Shown here in pieces: positions 6,430 through 9,829 of a stretch of 9,829 nt of DNA. The stretch is taken from positions 37,304-47,132 of the forward strand of contig DBWJ01000012.1 of the NCBI GenBank assembly GCA_002308955.1. The letters are read 5' to 3'. The position numbers and the translations under genes are program-made. This DNA comes from Lachnoclostridium sp. UBA1241 (lineage in GTDB: Bacteria; Bacillota; Clostridia; Lachnospirales; Lachnospiraceae). The notes beneath the pieces are model-generated. The model made no database searches. It saw only the letters and a program-made list of their open reading frames with translations, and had not been told where the DNA came from. The first letter of the stretch is position 1; each line of letters begins with the position of its first letter.

Positions 6430-6430
6430 T
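6404..6430 (+). terminator. Probable intrinsic terminator after the sigma/partner operon
   Basis: GCGCGGG (6404-6410) pairs with CCCGCGC (6417-6423) in a perfect 7-bp stem with an AGCAAT loop. It is followed by TATTCTT, a weak interrupted T-tract. It lies about 50 bases after the stop of the membrane partner gene. Position and stem fit a terminator, but the poor T-tract and the overlap with a possible promoter leave the role open. Confidence 0.5.
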
Positions 6431-6446
6431 ATGTCAGAAAGTGCGG

Positions 6447-6460
6447 GCGGCGGGTGCCGC
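6447..6460 (+). other. Small GC-rich hairpin in the exporter leader
   Basis: GCGGC (6447-6451) pairs with GCCGC (6456-6460) around a GGGT loop, followed by only three T. It lies 27 bases before the ATPase start codon and just before the ribosome binding site. It could affect translation; it is too short for a confident functional call. Confidence 0.35.
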
Positions 6461-6486
6461 TTTAGTATAAGAAAGTGAGGGTACAC

Positions 6487-7437
6487 ATGAAACCTACGGT
6501 AGTAAAGATTGATAATCTGGTAAAGCGTTACGGCGAGCTGGTGGCTTTGGACCATTTTTCGCTGGAGATCAAGGAGGGGGAAATCTTCGGACTGCTCGGC
6601 CCGAACGGCTCCGGCAAGACGACGACGATCAACTGCCTGCTGTCGCTTCTTTCCTACGACAAAGGAGACATCGAAGTGTTCGGAAAGGAGATGACTCCGG
6701 TCAGCTACGACACGAAGAGCAAAATCGGCGTGATCATGCAGAATGTCGCGGTTATCGAAGAGCTTTCGGTTCGGGAGAACATCGATTACTTCTGCGGACT
6801 GTACGTACTCGATAAAGCGAAGCGAAAGGAATGCGTCGACTGGGCAATCAAATTCGTCGGCCTTGAGGAATTCGAAAACTTCCGTCCGAAGAAGCTGTCC
6901 GGCGGTCTATTAAGAAGACTGAACATCGCCTGCGGAATCGCTCATAAGCCGAAGCTGATCATCCTCGATGAGCCTACGGTGGCGGTTGACCCGCAGAGCC
7001 GTAACCGCATCCTCGAAGGAATCCAGGAGCTGAACCGCGACGGAGCGACGGTCATCTACACCTCGCACTACATGGAAGAGGTCGAGCAGATCTGCACAAG
7101 AATCGCGATCATGGACAAGGGCCGGAAGGTTGCGGAAGGAACGAAGGACGAGCTCAAGGGAATGATCAAAAACAGCGAGAGCGTGACGATTGAGATTCTT
7201 GAGCTGCCGGAGGAAATCCGTGAGAAGATCGCAACGCTTCCTCATGTTTACGAGACCGAATACGACGGCACCAAATTAACGGTACGCTGCTCGGGCGGGC
7301 GCCATAACCTGATCCGGATCCTCGGTGTTCTGCAGGAGGCGGAGCTCGGTTTCGGCCGCGTATATTCGGAGCTTCCGACACTCAACGACGTCTTCCTGGA
7401 AATCACTGGAAAGGCGCTTCGCGATTCGAAGGAATAA
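6487..7437 (+). CDS. ABC-2 type exporter, ATP-binding protein
   Basis: The protein has 316 residues and all nucleotide-binding motifs. These are Walker A GPNGSGKT (38-45), Q-loop Q85 in VIMQN, signature LSGGLLRRL (137-145), Walker B LIILDE with catalytic E162, D-loop region AVDPQSR and H-loop H194 in YTSHYMEE. After the ATPase core, about 90 residues form the C-terminal extension usual in DrrA/CcmA-type exporter ATPases. It would power the two permeases encoded downstream. I chose ATG at 6487, preceded by GTGAGGG (6475-6481). An in-frame GTG at 6475 lies inside that ribosome binding site and has none of its own. The stop TAA overlaps the Shine-Dalgarno sequence of the next gene, showing a tight operon. 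The substrate is unknown; drugs, antimicrobial peptides or lipids are typical for the family. Confidence 0.95.
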   Translation: MKPTVVKIDNLVKRYGELVALDHFSLEIKEGEIFGLLGPNGSGKTTTINCLLSLLSYDKGDIEVFGKEMTPVSYDTKSKIGVIMQNVAVIEELSVRENIDYFCGLYVLDKAKRKECVDWAIKFVGLEEFENFRPKKLSGGLLRRLNIACGIAHKPKLIILDEPTVAVDPQSRNRILEGIQELNRDGATVIYTSHYMEEVEQICTRIAIMDKGRKVAEGTKDELKGMIKNSESVTIEILELPEEIREKIATLPHVYETEYDGTKLTVRCSGGRHNLIRILGVLQEAELGFGRVYSELPTLNDVFLEITGKALRDSKE

Positions 7438-7447
7438 GGAGTAGACC

Positions 7448-8581
7448 ATGTTTTTACATAACTTCAAATACGAATTGAAAATGGTCCTTAGGCAGAGAGA
7501 ATTCATCATGTGGCTGATGCTGTTCCCGATTGTACTCGGGACGCTCTTCAAGGTCGCGTTCGGGTCCATTTATTCCAATAACGATATGTTCAAATCCATC
7601 CCGGTTGCGGTTGTGAAGACCTCGGACAACATCGTCCTTGATGAGATCTTTAAAGGCCTCAGCGAGGGAGAAGATGCCACACTCACCATCACCTATACGG
7701 ATGAAGCGACAGCAAGAGAGATGCTCTTCGACGGAAAGGTGAGCGGCATCATCGTATCCGGTGACGGCGCGAGCTTGCAGGTTGCCGGCAAAGGCATCAA
7801 GCAGTCCATTCTTGACGAAATCGTATCCCGCTGCAATATGTATCAGGCCGTGATCGGACAGGCAATCGCGACCGGCGACATGCAAAAGGTACAGGACGTA
7901 GCAAAGGAACTCAGTAAAGAAGTGGACGCGTGCAGGGACGTTTCCCCGTCGGCGGACAATCCGGACGTATATGTGCAGTACTTTTATAACCTGATTGCAA
8001 TGGTAGCGATCTGCGGCTCCCTGACCGGTCTTCATGTTGCAACAAGCAGTCAGGCAAATCAGTCGGAACTCGGCGCCAGAAAGAACTGCTCGCCGACCCC
8101 GAAGTTCAAGCACCTTTCGGCGGCAATGCTCGGAAGCTGCGTCGCGCAGGGTGTCAGCATGGTGCTTTGCGTAACGTTTCTTCGGTTTGTGCTTCAGATC
8201 AATTTCGGCGGGAACCTGTTCCTTGTGTATGTGGCAGCCGTTCTGAGCGGATGTCTCGGCGTGGCGCTCGGGTTCTTCGGCGGCTCCATCGGCCGGCTTA
8301 AGTATGAAGTCAAGAGCGCGATTCTGCTTTCCTGTTCCATGGTTCTCTGCTTTCTGAGCGGACTCATGATGGGGAACATAAAAGGCGTTCTTGCGGAGAA
8401 GGCCCCCTGGGTGAACCGTTTCAATCCGGTGGCAATCATTTCGGACAGCTTTTACTGTCTGAATATGTACAGCGACTACCGCCGGTTCATCACAAAGGTC
8501 ATCGGCATGGTGATCTACACCATCGCATTTGTCGTACTCGGCGTTTTGTTCTCAAGGAGGAAGAAATATGCAAGTCTTTAA
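7448..8581 (+). CDS. ABC-2 type exporter permease, first subunit
   Basis: The protein has 377 residues with the ABC2_membrane_3 layout. One membrane segment lies near the N-terminus (about 20-40, FIMWLMLFPIVLGTLFKVAFG), followed by an extracytoplasmic domain of roughly 140 residues and then five segments at about 178-200, 224-248, 257-281, 290-312 and 350-370. The tail RRKKYASL is basic, placing the C-terminus in the cytoplasm. TAAGGAG (7435-7441) lies six bases before the ATG and includes the stop of the ATPase gene. The 3' end overlaps the second permease by 14 bases and carries its ribosome binding site, so both permeases should be made in step as a heterodimer. Confidence 0.92.
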   Translation: MFLHNFKYELKMVLRQREFIMWLMLFPIVLGTLFKVAFGSIYSNNDMFKSIPVAVVKTSDNIVLDEIFKGLSEGEDATLTITYTDEATAREMLFDGKVSGIIVSGDGASLQVAGKGIKQSILDEIVSRCNMYQAVIGQAIATGDMQKVQDVAKELSKEVDACRDVSPSADNPDVYVQYFYNLIAMVAICGSLTGLHVATSSQANQSELGARKNCSPTPKFKHLSAAMLGSCVAQGVSMVLCVTFLRFVLQINFGGNLFLVYVAAVLSGCLGVALGFFGGSIGRLKYEVKSAILLSCSMVLCFLSGLMMGNIKGVLAEKAPWVNRFNPVAIISDSFYCLNMYSDYRRFITKVIGMVIYTIAFVVLGVLFSRRKKYASL

Positions 8582-9728
8582 GGCATTTCTCAAGATTTTG
8601 AAAAGCAGATTCCCATCGGCAGTCATTTACATCGTGCTGTTCTTCGTTGTGGGAATGCTCATGACGAGGAGCGAGGCAACCGAAAGCGCCTGGGAGAAGG
8701 TGCAGCTGAAGATGGTTGTCGAAGATCTTGACAATACGGCCGAAAGCCGTGCGCTTGCGGAAATTCTCGGAAAAGGAAATGAGATTATCCCGCCGCTTGC
8801 GAGCGAGGACGATCTGACGGATGCGCTTTACTATACAACCGTCGACTATGCGGTAACGATTCCCGCCGGGTTCGGTGAGAAGCTGGCAGCAGGAGAGACG
8901 GCAGGCCTCCTCGAGACCCGTCATATTCATGAGAGCTACGCCACCGCGGATGTCGAGATGCTGATCGGCAAATTCGTCAACACGTACGGTGCCTGCCGAA
9001 AGCTCGGATACAATTCCCCGGAGGCTGCAAATGAGGCCGTTAAGACCCTTTCCGACACCCCCGCCGTAGAGATGCTTCAGAAGGAAACCGAGAAGAAGAA
9101 CTCGGCTGAACTGCTGTTGATTTTCTTCCGGTACATGCCGTACATCCTTCTCTGCGTCATCTTAAACATGCTTTGTCCGGCGCTCGTTGTCATGAGCAAG
9201 AAGGACATCCGGTTCCGGACCGACTGCTCCGGCATCCGTCCGAGTTCCTATACGATGCAGATTTTCGCGGCAAGCGCACTCTATATCGGCGTAATTTGGC
9301 TCATATTCGTAGTGGCAGGCGGTGCCCTGAACGGCGTGATGTACACAGGACGCCTGTGGCTTGTTGTACTGAACAGCCTTGTATTCGCGCTGTTCACGGG
9401 AGTTCTGGCGCTGTTCATCTCGGAATTCGCTCCGAGTGAGACGGTAGTGAGCCTGATGACACAGCTCTGTTCGCTCGGCATGTGCTTTCTGTGCGGCGTA
9501 TTCGTTGACCAGGCGCTCCTCGGAAACGGCGTCCTCAGGGTTGCGCAGTTCCTTCCCGCGTACTGGTACGTCCGCCTGATCCGCATTGTAAACGGCGATA
9601 TTCCATTTGACGGAGGAGAGGTTGCTCTGGCGCTCGGAATTCAGGCCGGATTTGTCGCGGTTCTCGTTATGCTTTGCATTCTCGTACACCGCGCGCATTA
9701 TGCGGGACCGGCGCGGAAAATGGCATAG
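8568..9728 (+). CDS. ABC-2 type exporter permease, second subunit
   Basis: The protein has 386 residues and the same topology as the preceding permease but clearly different sequence. It has one N-terminal membrane segment (about 16-33), an extracytoplasmic domain to about 180, then five segments at about 183-208, 230-255, 263-285, 293-316 and 353-375. A short basic tail ends the protein. The frame is open from 8529, but I chose ATG 8568 because AAGGAGG (8554-8560) stands seven bases before it and the sequence then begins MQVFKAFLKILKSRFPSAVI, a typical permease N-terminus. It overlaps the upstream gene by 14 bases. The pair probably forms a heterodimeric channel driven by the ATPase at 6487. 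No clear terminator follows before the tRNA promoter. Confidence 0.92.
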   Translation: MQVFKAFLKILKSRFPSAVIYIVLFFVVGMLMTRSEATESAWEKVQLKMVVEDLDNTAESRALAEILGKGNEIIPPLASEDDLTDALYYTTVDYAVTIPAGFGEKLAAGETAGLLETRHIHESYATADVEMLIGKFVNTYGACRKLGYNSPEAANEAVKTLSDTPAVEMLQKETEKKNSAELLLIFFRYMPYILLCVILNMLCPALVVMSKKDIRFRTDCSGIRPSSYTMQIFAASALYIGVIWLIFVVAGGALNGVMYTGRLWLVVLNSLVFALFTGVLALFISEFAPSETVVSLMTQLCSLGMCFLCGVFVDQALLGNGVLRVAQFLPAYWYVRLIRIVNGDIPFDGGEVALALGIQAGFVAVLVMLCILVHRAHYAGPARKMA

Positions 9729-9749
9729 AAACTGACGAAAATTTTAGTG

Positions 9750-9778
9750 TTGACATTTCCGGTTTCTTGTTGCATAAT
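9750..9778 (+). promoter_or_regulatory. Strong promoter of the tRNA gene
   Basis: A perfect TTGACA (9750-9755) is separated by 17 bases from CATAAT (9773-9778, five of six consensus bases). The predicted start near 9785 leaves about 17 bases of 5' leader to be removed by RNase P before the mature tRNA at 9802. Confidence 0.85.
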
Positions 9779-9801
9779 AGACAAGCACGCAAGTTGCAAA
9801 T

Positions 9802-9829
9802 CGAGGCGTGGCTCAGTTTGGTAGAGCGC
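9802..9829 (+). tRNA. tRNA, 5' part only, probably tRNA-Pro; cut by window end
   Basis: The acceptor 5' strand CGAGGCG (9802-9808) is followed by T8-G9 and a D-arm in which GCTC (9811-9814) pairs with GAGC (9824-9827). The loop between them holds A14, G15 and the conserved GG (9820-9821). The sequence ends at about tRNA position 27, so the anticodon is not visible. A first base of C is uncommon and is typical of bacterial tRNA-Pro; initiator tRNA also starts with C but has a different acceptor stem. The tRNA call is firm, the amino acid is inferred. Confidence 0.85.

Noticed and set aside
6466..6471. TATAAG as the -10 box of the exporter operon
   Set aside because: The sequence 17 bases upstream is GC-rich (GCGGGC) with no -35 resemblance, and the start of transcription would fall within the ribosome binding site.
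7454..8113. Minus-strand open frame of 219 codons opposite the first permease
   Set aside because: It is antisense to a conserved membrane protein gene, its product shows no domain, and no promoter or ribosome binding site supports it.

Overview
The window looks like ordinary chromosomal sequence from a member of the Clostridia (Bacillota), most likely a Lachnospiraceae-type organism. This is an inference. It rests on moderately GC-balanced coding sequence, strong AGGAGG-type ribosome binding sites, SigA-type promoters, an HtpG with the charged linker I associate with clostridial homologues, and an ECF sigma/membrane-partner pair of a clostridial type. No phage, insertion-sequence, CRISPR or rRNA sequence is visible. 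No gap between genes exceeds about 155 bases.

Layout: (1) 1-1104 is the 3' part of htpG, closed by a strong intrinsic terminator. (2) 1259-1660 is a HicB-family antitoxin-like gene without an adjacent hicA. Its promoter spacer is filled exactly by an 18-bp perfect palindrome. Its stop codon directly abuts the stop codon of the convergent gene. (3) 3399-1661 (minus strand) is a NarL-type two-component system: a membrane histidine kinase followed two bases later by its response regulator. (4) Two divergent promoters at 3425-3505 separate this pair from a YitT-family membrane protein (3553-4395). (5) 4521-6352 is an ECF sigma factor translationally coupled (ATGA overlap) to a single-pass membrane protein with a large extracytoplasmic domain, probably its anti-sigma or sensor partner. 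(6) 6487-9728 is an ABC-2 type exporter operon: one ATPase and two different permeases, all tightly coupled. Upstream lie a perfect TGTGA-N6-TCACA site and a GC-rich hairpin. (7) A strong promoter at 9750-9778 drives a tRNA, probably tRNA-Pro, that starts at 9802 and is cut off by the window end.

How the parts may work together: three regulatory modules (a HicB-like repressor, a two-component system, an ECF sigma/anti-sigma pair) and an ABC exporter sit within 9 kb. Envelope-stress or antimicrobial-peptide sensing coupled to an exporter is a reasonable but unproven reading. The gene families themselves are familiar. The most interesting signals are the regulatory DNA elements: the palindrome inside the hicB promoter, the CRP/FNR-like site before the exporter, and the hairpin that could be either a terminator or part of a promoter. 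I did not find a convincing wholly new biological system.
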